Shown here: piece after piece, positions 1 through 5,200 of the stretch
How positions within the stretch are numbered: position 1 is the stretch's first letter
Layout of the letters: each line of letters begins with the position of its first letter
Assembly: GCA_021780015.1 (NCBI GenBank)
Contig: JAJXZN010000054.1
Coordinates: forward strand, 1 to 5,381
Direction: 5' to 3'
Origin: Pseudomonadota bacterium
GTDB lineage: Bacteria > Pseudomonadota > Alphaproteobacteria > Rhizobiales > Beijerinckiaceae
DNA length: 5,381 bases
Notes under the pieces: generated by a model
Databases searched by the model: none
The model's input: the letters and a program-made list of their open reading frames with translations, nothing else
Told to the model about the DNA's origin: nothing
Program-made: the position numbers and the translations under genes

Positions 1-228
1 ACTGGTATTGCTTCGTTAAATGGTTTAGTTGCTACATCACAACTTTTTGCTACAGGTACTGCTGGGGTCGATTTTAATATTATTTCTGCTGGTAATACCC
101 ATACTTTTAATATTCCTGATGCGTCACCTACAGCAAGAGGATTAATCACTACTGGAACTCAAACCCAATCTCAATATTTCCGATGCCAAGGTATTTACTC
201 CTCTAACCCTAGCGATTACTCTCGGTGA
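1..228 (+). CDS. Partial phage-type structural (tail-fibre-like) protein fragment
   Basis: A reading frame is open from the first base to a TGA at 226-228; no start codon lies in the window, so only an internal or C-terminal piece is present. The peptide is rich in Gly, Ala, Thr, Ser and Asn, with segments such as SLNGLVATSQLFATG, NTHTFNIPDAS and ARGLITTGTQT. This low-complexity beta-strand style is common in phage tail or baseplate-adjacent proteins and in metagenomic viral proteins; that resemblance is from memory, not from a search. The first 120 bases hold 42 G/C (35%), far below the rest of the window. The protein-like character fades after about base 165, where another frame takes over as ankyrin coding sequence, so the codons from about 166 to 228 are probably not part of the original gene. 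Host and exact family are not determinable. Confidence 0.35.
   Translation, partial: TGIASLNGLVATSQLFATGTAGVDFNIISAGNTHTFNIPDASPTARGLITTGTQTQSQYFRCQGIYSSNPSDYSR
146..166. other. Junction between phage-like and ankyrin sequence
   Basis: Within these roughly 20 bases both frames still make sense: frame 1 finishes the phage-like GLITTGTQT segment and frame 2 already reads LLELKPN of an ankyrin repeat. To the left only frame 1 looks protein-like; to the right only frame 2 does. A short shared stretch of this kind is what an assembly overlap or a microhomology-mediated join would leave. The exact breakpoint cannot be fixed by eye. Confidence 0.45.
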
Positions 229-355
229 CCTTCGTGATGTCGAAATTTTACTTTCGCACGGAGCTGATCCTCATGTTGCCGATGCGCGAGGAATCACCCC
301 TCTTGCGCAAGCTGAAAGTCGCGGCCATTTACGTATCTTCGAGGGCGGCAAATAA
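146..355 (+). CDS. C-terminal fragment of an ankyrin-repeat protein
   Basis: Frame 2 is open from just after a TAA at 143-145 to the TAA at 353-355. It encodes about 69 residues with clear ankyrin consensus features: an LLELKPNLNISDAK end-of-repeat segment, a TPLTLAITLGDLRDVEILL helix pair, the HGADPHVADARGITPLA hairpin and next-repeat start, and a short closing helix AESRGHLRIFEGGK. That is about two repeats ending at a natural stop. No convincing start codon is present, and the N-terminal part appears lost at the junction with the phage-like sequence near 146-166. Ankyrin repeats mediate protein-protein binding; partner and location are unknown. Base composition is intermediate (61 G/C in 181-300, about 51%) between the AT-rich left end and the GC-rich genes to the right. 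It may therefore be an atypical or transferred gene of the host, or another foreign piece. Confidence 0.55.
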   Translation, partial: SLLELKPNLNISDAKVFTPLTLAITLGDLRDVEILLSHGADPHVADARGITPLAQAESRGHLRIFEGGK

Positions 356-392
356 TATTACAGCGCCAAAGTTTCGCTTTGTCGCCCTGATG

Positions 393-408
393 CTAAGATG
401 GCCTTAAC
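393..408 (+). promoter_or_regulatory. Candidate CtrA binding site upstream of the PilZ gene
   Basis: The sequence CTAA, seven bases, then TTAAC matches the alphaproteobacterial CtrA consensus TTAA-N7-TTAAC except for the first base. It lies about 60 bp upstream of the PilZ start, inside an intergenic stretch (356-469), a position that fits promoter-proximal control. CtrA regulates cell-cycle, flagellar and cyclic-di-GMP genes in many alphaproteobacteria, so the target would make sense. A single near-match can arise by chance. Confidence 0.3.
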
Positions 409-469
409 CCGCTACCATCCATGATCCGCCGTCCCGGCTGGGCGTATCTGTCGGACCTCTGGGAATGCT

Positions 470-1075
470 ATGACAGCCAAGCTCAAGACAATCCCGAAAT
501 TCTCCGAACGCCGCCGGCATCTCCGCGTCGAGATCGTCTTGCTTGGCCGCTACATGCTTCAAGACAAGCGCGAGTTCCCGTGCCAGACCGTCAACATGTC
601 GCCGGGCGGTCTCGCCCTTGATGCACCGGTGCGCGGCGCGGTCGGCGAGCATGTCGTCGTTTATCTCGATCAGATCGGCCGCGTCGAAGGCAAGATCGCA
701 CGTCATACCGAGCGCGGCTTCGCGATCCAGATGACCATGCCGTTCGCCAAGCGCGAGAAGATCGCCAATCAGCTCACCTGGCTCATCAATCGCGATACGC
801 TCGGCATGCCGGAGGATCGCCGCCACGAGCGCATCATTCCCAATCGCCGGCATTCGATTCTGCACGTCGACGGCGAGCGTGAACATATCGTGCAATTGAT
901 CGACATCTCGGTTTCCGGCGCCGGCGTTTCGACCTCGATCAAGCCGGCCCTCGGCACGCGGGTCAAGCTCGGTCAGACGGACGGCCAGATCGTCCGCATT
1001 TTCGAGGGCGGCGTTGCGGTGCGTTTCGATCACGCCATTCCGGCCGACAAGTTCGACGAAAATATCAAGCTTTGA
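470..1075 (+). CDS. Tandem PilZ-domain protein, putative cyclic di-GMP receptor
   Basis: The 201-residue product has two PilZ domains in tandem. The first carries the RxxxR arginine pair within RRRHLR (residues 14-19) and an NxSxxG motif NMSPGG (42-47). The second repeats them as RRHER (117-121) and DISVSG (145-150). In the PilZ family these two motifs wrap around cyclic di-GMP, so both sites look competent. Each domain continues into beta-barrel strands such as GEHVVVYLDQIGRVEGKIAR and GTRVKLGQTDGQIVRIFEGG. There is no signal peptide or membrane segment, so it is probably cytoplasmic. No output domain is fused; the target (motility, exopolysaccharide or other) is unknown. The ATG at 470 sits just before the first PilZ domain and has only a weak purine-rich stretch upstream. 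It stands alone on the plus strand, with a possible CtrA site upstream. Its 3' end overlaps the convergent gamma-CA gene by 11 bp. Confidence 0.9.
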   Translation: MTAKLKTIPKFSERRRHLRVEIVLLGRYMLQDKREFPCQTVNMSPGGLALDAPVRGAVGEHVVVYLDQIGRVEGKIARHTERGFAIQMTMPFAKREKIANQLTWLINRDTLGMPEDRRHERIIPNRRHSILHVDGEREHIVQLIDISVSGAGVSTSIKPALGTRVKLGQTDGQIVRIFEGGVAVRFDHAIPADKFDENIKL

Positions 1076-1613
1076 CGGCTTCGGACCTGACGCCGACATG
1101 CGCGAGCCCGCGCGCATAGCGTCGCGCGTTGGCGACATAGGCGGCAGCGCTTTCGCGCAATTGGGCGATCTCCGAATCTTTCAATTCACGCAGCACGCGC
1201 GCCGGCGTGCCGATGATCAGCGAATTGTCCGGATAGGCTTTGCCTTCGGTCAGCAGGGACTTGGCGCCGACGAGGCAATTGCGGCCGACGTTGACACCGT
1301 TGAGCAAGGTAGCGCCCATGCCGATGAGCGTATTGGCGCCGATGAGACAGCCATGCAGGATCGCCTGGTGGCCGATGGTGCAGCCCTCGCCGATCTCCAG
1401 CGGGTAGCCGAGATCGGTATGCAAGACCGCGCCGTCTTGAACATTGGTCCGCGTGCCGACCACGATCTTTTCGTTGTCGCCACGCAGCACGGCACCGAAC
1501 CAGATCGAGGCCTCGGCCGCGATCTGCACCTGGCCGATGACCTGGGCATCGGGAGCGAGCCAAGCGCTCGCCGCCACGCGCGGCACGAAGCCATCCAGCG
1601 CATAGAGAGGCAT
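1065..1613 (-). CDS. Gamma-carbonic-anhydrase-family hexapeptide protein (YrdA/PaaY-like)
   Basis: The 182-residue product is a left-handed beta-helix protein of the gamma carbonic anhydrase family, of usual length for the short YrdA/PaaY-type members. Hexapeptide turns run from about residue 20 to 125 and a C-terminal helix follows (ELKDSEIAQLRESAAAYVANA). The three zinc histidines are visible: H65 in VLHTD, H82 in IGHQA and H87 in ILHG, the last pair five apart as in Methanosarcina Cam. The RGDN motif (R44, D46) and Q59 match other conserved active-site positions. It should be a cytoplasmic homotrimer with metal between subunits. Many such homologues show weak or no carbonic anhydrase activity, so the reaction is uncertain. 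A GAGGAAA ribosome site (plus-strand positions 1617-1623) supports the ATG at 1613. It lies 45 bp after the DUF3126 gene on the same strand, likely in one transcript. Confidence 0.92.
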   Translation of the reverse strand: MPLYALDGFVPRVAASAWLAPDAQVIGQVQIAAEASIWFGAVLRGDNEKIVVGTRTNVQDGAVLHTDLGYPLEIGEGCTIGHQAILHGCLIGANTLIGMGATLLNGVNVGRNCLVGAKSLLTEGKAYPDNSLIIGTPARVLRELKDSEIAQLRESAAAYVANARRYARGLAHVGVRSEAVKA

Positions 1614-1658
1614 GTCTTTCCTCGCCAGCTCACATTGTCTTCGGGTTGACGTGCGGCG

Positions 1659-2054
1659 TCAAAAATCTTCGAGATCGAAATCGAGGATCGCGACTTGCAA
1701 GGTGAAGCTGCGGCCCTTCGGATCGTCTTGCGAGATCACGCCGAGATAATCGTCGCCGGAATTCAGTTCGACCGAATCGTTCTTCTTAGGGCGCGGCACG
1801 ATGCGCAATTTGTCGTTCTCGAAGAGCCGGCGCAGATAGTCTTGTAAAACAGGACGTTCGACGGGGATCTTCATCTCCAGCGCAAAGGAACGGTCGCCAT
1901 CCTCGTCATCGACCGCGATCGATGCGATGACGCGTTCGCCGAGATGGACCTCGGCGTCGTCGGGATTGCGCTTGGCCGGCGCGACTTTGAGGCTCTGGTT
2001 GCCGAAGGCTTGCCGTAGAAAGCCCTGCAATTTGTGCAGTTCGACCTTGTCCAA
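1659..2054 (-). CDS. DUF3126-family protein with two tandem copies of the domain
   Basis: The 131-residue product resembles DUF3126, a small alphaproteobacterial family of unknown function whose members are usually about 65-70 residues. Here the domain occurs twice, at residues 6-63 and 67-124. Shared positions include LQxxLRxxF, N, the Leu-x3-Pro, Asp and Glu of the middle strand, a Gly, and a DDxxG(x)RSFxL block. The second copy is closer to the family pattern (RPKKNDSVEL, YLGVISQDD, LQVAILDFDLEDF); the first has drifted more (AKRNPDDAEV, VIASIAVDDEDGDRSF). The start is TTG: a TGA lies two codons upstream in frame, so no earlier start is possible, and a GGGAGAG purine run precedes it. The protein is acidic at its end, has no signal peptide or membrane segment, and is probably cytoplasmic. 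It lies 188 bp downstream of cysE and 45 bp upstream of the gamma-CA gene. The cysE-DUF3126 pairing is, as I recall, common in Rhizobiales. Confidence 0.8.
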   Translation of the reverse strand: MDKVELHKLQGFLRQAFGNQSLKVAPAKRNPDDAEVHLGERVIASIAVDDEDGDRSFALEMKIPVERPVLQDYLRRLFENDKLRIVPRPKKNDSVELNSGDDYLGVISQDDPKGRSFTLQVAILDFDLEDF

Positions 2055-2151
2055 ACCTCAACTCTCCCGCTGCCGCTCGTCTCACGAAGGCCGCGGCGTG
2101 ACCTGCCTGCCCCTTGCCAGAAATCGCCATGGCCCGCAAGTCGGACGCAAA

Positions 2152-2195
2152 GCGTTTTCGCGCAAAGCAAGCGCCGGCTCGCCTCACGAAAACGC
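2152..2195. repeat. Inverted repeat between cysE and the DUF3126 gene
   Basis: GCGTTTTCG at 2152-2160 is the exact reverse complement of CGAAAACGC at 2187-2195; a 26-base GC-rich spacer separates them. A short direct repeat CGCAAAGC (2146-2153 and 2161-2168) overlaps the left arm. The arms could form a hairpin in RNA from either strand or a protein-binding dyad. They resemble intergenic palindromic repeats that I recall seeing scattered in Rhizobiales genomes. Function is unknown. Confidence 0.45.
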
Positions 2196-2208
2196 GTCGA
2201 AAACAATA

Positions 2209-2248
2209 GGCCGAAGCTCGGATTCCCATAGGAATCGGGGCTCTAGCC
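2209..2248 (-). terminator. Imperfect hairpin at the 3' end of cysE, possible terminator or palindromic repeat
   Basis: An imperfect palindrome has arms at 2209-2226 and 2231-2248 around a four-base loop. The inner six pairs (GATTCC/GGAATC) are perfect and about 13 of 18 positions pair overall. It includes the cysE stop codon (TAG, plus positions 2243-2245). On the minus strand it is followed by TATTGTTTT, a poor T-tract. It could cause partial termination or protect the cysE mRNA 3' end. It may also be part of a dispersed palindromic repeat together with the 2152-2195 dyad. Confidence 0.35.
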
Positions 2249-3076
2249 GCGCGCAGCCTTGGCAGCGAGGATCTGATCCATCGACAGCGCGGGCTCGGCG
2301 CAGCCGGCATCGCCGACGACCTGCGCAGGGACGCCCGCAACCGTCGTCTTTGGCGGCACCGGCCGCAGCACGACAGACCCTGCGGCGATCCGCGCGCAAT
2401 GGCCGACTTCGATATTGCCGAGAATTTTGGCACCGGCTCCGATCAGCACGCCATGGCGGATTTTCGGATGCCGGTCGCCGGCCTCCTTGCCGGTGCCGCC
2501 CAAAGTCACATCCTGCAGCATCGAGACATTGTCCTCGATGACCGCGGTCGAGCCGACGACAAGGCCCGTCGCATGATCGAGAAAGATGCCCTTGCCGATC
2601 CGCGCCGCGGGATGGATGTCGGTCTGAAAGACCTCCGACGACCGGCTCTGCAGATAGAGCGCGAAATCGTAACGGCCCTCGTTCCACAGCCCGTGCGCCA
2701 GCCGGTGCGTCGCCAGCGCATGAAAGCCCTTGAAATAAAGCAGCGGCTCGATCAGCCGCATGCAGCACGGATCGCGGTCGACGAAGGCGAGGAGATCGGC
2801 ACGGAAGGCGGCGCCGATCGCCGGCTGCCGCGCGACGAGATCGACATAGGTCTGACGGATCTGTTCGATCGAGACGACGTCATTGCCGAGCCGGCTCGCA
2901 ACCCGGTAGATCACCGCCGCTTCGAGGCTCGGCTGTTCGAGGACGATTGTGGTGACCCAGGGGGCGATGCCGAGGTCGCGGCCGATGAGCTCCTCGGCCT
3001 CGTGCTGCATCCGAGCGAAGATCGAATCCGGCCGTTCGCGGCTGGCGCTGGCCAAGGACGGTTTTGCCGAATTCAC
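2243..3076 (-). CDS. cysE: Serine O-acetyltransferase
   Basis: The 277-residue enzyme transfers acetyl from acetyl-CoA to L-serine, giving O-acetyl-L-serine, the carbon skeleton for cysteine synthesis in the cytoplasm. The N-terminal helical SAT domain spans about residues 17-145. The left-handed beta-helix follows, with TDIHPAARIGKGIFLDHATG (152-171), LGGTGKEAGDRHPKI and GAGAKILGNIEVG. By alignment with the E. coli enzyme, D153 and H168 are the catalytic Asp-His pair and H203 in GDRHPK is the conserved substrate histidine; all are present. The C-terminal tail after VPAQVVG is about 25 residues and may hold the site bound by cysteine synthase, though its last residue is Gly rather than the usual Ile. 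The start is GTG at 3076 with a strong GGAGGT upstream; the next ATG (residue 23) would cut into the domain. The gene lies 86 bp after the hydrolase on the same strand and upstream of the DUF3126 gene. Confidence 0.96.
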   Translation of the reverse strand: MNSAKPSLASASRERPDSIFARMQHEAEELIGRDLGIAPWVTTIVLEQPSLEAAVIYRVASRLGNDVVSIEQIRQTYVDLVARQPAIGAAFRADLLAFVDRDPCCMRLIEPLLYFKGFHALATHRLAHGLWNEGRYDFALYLQSRSSEVFQTDIHPAARIGKGIFLDHATGLVVGSTAVIEDNVSMLQDVTLGGTGKEAGDRHPKIRHGVLIGAGAKILGNIEVGHCARIAAGSVVLRPVPPKTTVAGVPAQVVGDAGCAEPALSMDQILAAKAARG

Positions 3077-3080
3077 CCGA

Positions 3081-3086
3081 ACCTCC
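3081..3086 (-). promoter_or_regulatory. Ribosome binding site that fixes the GTG start of cysE
   Basis: On the minus strand GGAGGT ends four bases before GTG at 3076-3074. It is the strongest Shine-Dalgarno match seen in this window, and it decides for the GTG over the in-frame ATG 22 codons downstream. Confidence 0.75.
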
Positions 3087-3162
3087 GAAGAAAATCGATC
3101 TCTTTTACCACGGTTTTGAAGACGATTGCAGCGGCCTCGCGCCTCGGCCTTTCGGCGGAGGT

Positions 3163-3933
3163 TTAGGTCCGTTCCAGAAAGGCCAGCGCAGCCTTTTTAA
3201 AGGCCGCGTCGCCGACGCTGCGGTTATGGTCACGCTCGGGAATTGCGAGCGCCCGGCCGGCTGGAAGCAGCGCCGCAAGCGGCTGCGGCGCGCCGGCAAT
3301 ATCGTCCTTGGTGCCGACCGCGACGAGCACCGGCGCCGTGATCGCGGCGAGCTCCGCCGCGCTGAACTGGCGGCGGGCGCCGCGAGCGCAGGCGGCGAGT
3401 GCCGGCAAATCGCTCTTGGTCGCTTCGGCGAAAGCGCGGAAGATTTTTCCGAGACCATCGTCCAGACTGGCGAGCGACGGCGCTTCGAGCGCCCGCGCGA
3501 TCGGCTCGCCGAGCCCGGCCGTCTCGAACAATTTCGCGCCGAGGCCGCCGAAAACGAAGGCGCCCGCCCGCTCCGGATAGGTCAGCGCGAAGACCGCCGC
3601 GATGCGGGCGCCGAGCGAATAGCCGATGATATCCGCCGCTTCGATGGCGAGATGATCGAGCAGGTTGCGCGCATCGGCCGCCATCAGCGCAAGGTCGTAA
3701 TCTTCGGGACGATAGAGCTTCTCGCTGCGGCCGTGGCCACGATTGTCGAAGGCGATGACACGCCGCCCCGCCGCGTTCAGCGTCTTGAGCCAATGCGGAA
3801 AGACCCAGTTCACCGCGTGGTTCGAGGCAAAGCCATGAATGAGCAGCACCGGGCGGCCGGTTTCGCCGCGCTCCGGCCGGGCGTCGATCATGGCGATCCG
3901 CACGCCCTCGGAGGAAAATTCCTGCATCGACAT
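3163..3933 (-). CDS. Alpha/beta-fold hydrolase
   Basis: The 256-residue product has the full alpha/beta-hydrolase layout. Numbered from a TTG one codon upstream (subtract one for the ATG used here): HGF oxyanion-hole motif at 34-36, DNRGHGRS at 64-71, nucleophile elbow GYSLG with S107, a cap region around 135-195, the acid in VGTKDD (D211 or D212) and the catalytic H237 in ERDHNRS. It therefore probably hydrolyses an ester, lactone or similar bond; substrate is unknown and the family is too broad to guess. No signal peptide is seen, so it is probably cytoplasmic. The start is ambiguous: TTG at 3936, ATG at 3933 and ATG at 3927 lie almost together and none has a clear Shine-Dalgarno. I chose the ATG at 3933. 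It is divergent from the zinc-finger gene and lies 86 bp upstream of cysE on the same strand, so they may share a transcript. Confidence 0.88.
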   Translation of the reverse strand: MSMQEFSSEGVRIAMIDARPERGETGRPVLLIHGFASNHAVNWVFPHWLKTLNAAGRRVIAFDNRGHGRSEKLYRPEDYDLALMAADARNLLDHLAIEAADIIGYSLGARIAAVFALTYPERAGAFVFGGLGAKLFETAGLGEPIARALEAPSLASLDDGLGKIFRAFAEATKSDLPALAACARGARRQFSAAELAAITAPVLVAVGTKDDIAGAPQPLAALLPAGRALAIPERDHNRSVGDAAFKKAALAFLERT

Positions 3934-3981
3934 CAAATCAGCGGGCAGCGGCCTCTTGCGAACCGGTGGACCTCGTCCCTC

Positions 3982-3991
3982 TATTCGAATA
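3982..3991. repeat. Perfect 10-bp palindrome in the divergent intergenic region
   Basis: TATTCGAATA is a perfect palindrome about 50 bp upstream of the hydrolase start and 85 bp upstream of the zinc-finger start. Its position between divergent genes and its AT-richness against a GC-rich background make it a candidate operator or promoter element. No partner copy is visible in the window. Confidence 0.25.
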
Positions 3992-4015
3992 AAGCGGTTC
4001 CGGCCAGAGCGGCGC

Positions 4016-4042
4016 GCGAAAAAGCGGCTAACGGTTTTTCGC
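4016..4042. repeat. Hairpin-forming dyad upstream of the zinc-finger gene
   Basis: GCGAAAAAGCG (4016-4026) and CGGTTTTTCGC (4032-4042) pair at 10 of 11 positions around a five-base loop GCTAA. It lies 35 bp upstream of the zinc-finger ATG and 83 bp upstream of the hydrolase start. As no gene ends here, a terminator role is unlikely. An operator or a 5'-leader hairpin fits the position better. Confidence 0.4.
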
Positions 4043-4076
4043 TGAGATCAGGCTCTGATTGATCTGGGACTTTCCG

Positions 4077-4325
4077 ATGGCAGACCACGGCACCCCGCAT
4101 TTCCATAACCAGCCCGGCGTGGCGCGCGTGCGCATCGGCGCCAAGGAATTCATGTGCACCGGCGCGCTGCCGCCCTTCGACCATCCGCATATTTTCATCG
4201 ATATGGGCGATTCCGACGACGTCATCTGCCCTTATTGCTCGACGCATTATGTCTATGACGCGAGCCTCGCGCGCGGCGCCTGCGAGCCGCCGGAATGCGC
4301 CTTCCCCGACAAGGTGAGCGCCTGA
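4077..4325 (+). CDS. Small CHCC zinc-finger domain protein (zf-CHCC, NDUFS6-like)
   Basis: The 82-residue product matches the zf-CHCC family, related to the zinc-binding C-terminal domain of mitochondrial complex I subunit NDUFS6. The putative zinc ligands are C27, H36, C51 and C54, in FMCTGALPPFDHPHIF and CPYCSTHYVY. The C-to-H spacing of nine and CxxC pair agree with the NDUFS6 pattern. Further cysteines C69 and C74 lie near the C-terminus. The conserved core GAKEFMCTGALPPFDHPH is typical of alphaproteobacterial members. The ATG at 4077 begins the MADH start usual for the family; a TTG six codons upstream is less likely. A weak GGGA lies about nine bases upstream. Cytoplasmic location is expected. 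In bacteria the link to complex I is inferred from homology only. The downstream monooxygenase frame overlaps its 3' end, so the two are probably co-transcribed. Confidence 0.9.
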   Translation: MADHGTPHFHNQPGVARVRIGAKEFMCTGALPPFDHPHIFIDMGDSDDVICPYCSTHYVYDASLARGACEPPECAFPDKVSA

Positions 4326-5200
4326 CGCTTTTATCCGACACGCCGGATGCGCCGCATGCCCTGATCGCCGGGGCCGGAGTCGGCGGGCTGACTGCCGCCA
4401 TCGCGCTGGCGCGGCGCGGCTGGCGCATCACTTTGCTTGAGCGCCGCGACGGCCACGAGGACATCGGCGCCGGGCTGCAGCTCGCGCCGAACGCCAGCGC
4501 CATCCTGCGCGATCTCGGCCTGCTGCCGAAGCTGATCGAATCCGGGCTCGCGCCGCAGGCCATCCAGATCCGCCGCGGCCGCGATGGCGCTGCGCTCGCG
4601 CGCCTGCCGCTCGGCGATGCCGAAGCGCGCTGGGGCGCGCCCTATCTCGCCGTACATCGCGCCGACCTCATCGCCGCCTTGCGCGAGGCGGCGCTCGCCG
4701 AAGCCGCTATCAGCTTTCACCCGCAGACGGCGCTGGCCGGTTTCGACCAGACGCCGCTTGAGGTGCGCGCCGCCGCTCTGCGCGGGCCGATGCGGCTGAG
4801 TTTTTCCGCCGATTGCCTGATCGGCGCCGATGGCGTGCGCTCCTTCGTCCGTGCGCGCGAAGCCACCTTGCGCGGGCGGCCCGACGATCTGCCGAGGCGC
4901 GCCCATCATGTCGCCTGGCGCGCGCTCGTCCCGGCCGCGCGCGTCGCAGCCGACCTGCGCCGGGCGGAAAGCGGCCTGTGGCTGGGCGGCGGCGCGCATC
5001 TCGTGCATTACCCTTTGCGCGGCGGTTCGCTGATCAACGTCGTTGCGGTGGTCGATGCAAGACAGCGGCTCGACGACAAGGCCGATCTCTGGTCGCAAGC
5101 GGGCGATCCCGCCTGGATCGCTGCACGATTCGCCGGCTGGGCGCCGCAGATCCGCGCGCTGATTGCCGCCGCGTCCGACTGGCGCATCTGGCCGCTGGTC
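4295..5200 (+). CDS. FAD-dependent monooxygenase, C-terminally truncated at a junction
   Basis: This is the N-terminal three quarters of a group A flavoprotein monooxygenase (aromatic hydroxylase type). Counting from the ATG at 4295, the Rossmann FAD motif GAGVGG is at 26-31, the ribose-binding E49 ends the second strand (ITLLER), LQLAPNASAIL follows, an HRADLIAAL helix lies near the middle, and the GADGVRS motif is at 177-183. A complete enzyme is about 380-400 residues. Here, after DWRIWPL near residue 300, the sequence changes to a DNA polymerase, so the third FAD motif (GDAAH) and the C-terminal helices are missing. As read it could not be a working monooxygenase. The start is uncertain: ATG 4295 overlaps the zinc-finger gene by 31 bp with a poor ribosome site, whereas CTG 4322 overlaps its stop codon and has a better one. 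Substrate is unknown. Confidence 0.8.
4311..4318 (+). promoter_or_regulatory. Shine-Dalgarno-like AAGGTGAG before a possible CTG start
   Basis: AAGGTGAG lies inside the last codons of the zinc-finger gene. Three bases after it comes CTG (4322-4324), which overlaps that gene's TGA as CTGA and is in frame with the monooxygenase. This geometry is typical of translational coupling with NTGA overlaps and would give a product beginning (M)TLLSDTPDAPHALIAGAG. CTG starts are rare, so the ATG at 4295 remains the formal start. Confidence 0.4.

Noticed and set aside
225..407. 60-codon plus-strand open frame starting with GTG
   Set aside because: It is out of frame with the ankyrin coding sequence, which has recognisable repeats; this peptide has none.
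404..1138. Long minus-strand open frame (244 codons) opposite the PilZ gene
   Set aside because: It is antisense to a gene with two clear PilZ domains; its peptide shows no domain and reflects GC-biased codons read backwards.
1014..1649. 211-codon plus-strand open frame opposite the gamma-CA gene
   Set aside because: The minus strand has complete hexapeptide and zinc-ligand motifs; the plus-strand peptide is Arg/Ala/Asp-rich without recognisable structure.
3077..3162. Terminator or promoter between the hydrolase and cysE
   Set aside because: Only a three- to four-pair GCC-GAAA-GGC stem without a T-tract and no convincing -35/-10 pair were seen.
2399..3166. 255-codon plus-strand open frame opposite cysE
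   Set aside because: A shadow of cysE codons; no conserved motif.
3064..4062. 332-codon plus-strand open frame opposite the hydrolase
   Set aside because: The opposite strand has the full alpha/beta-hydrolase triad. This frame is Arg/Glu-rich low complexity typical of antisense frames in GC-rich genes.
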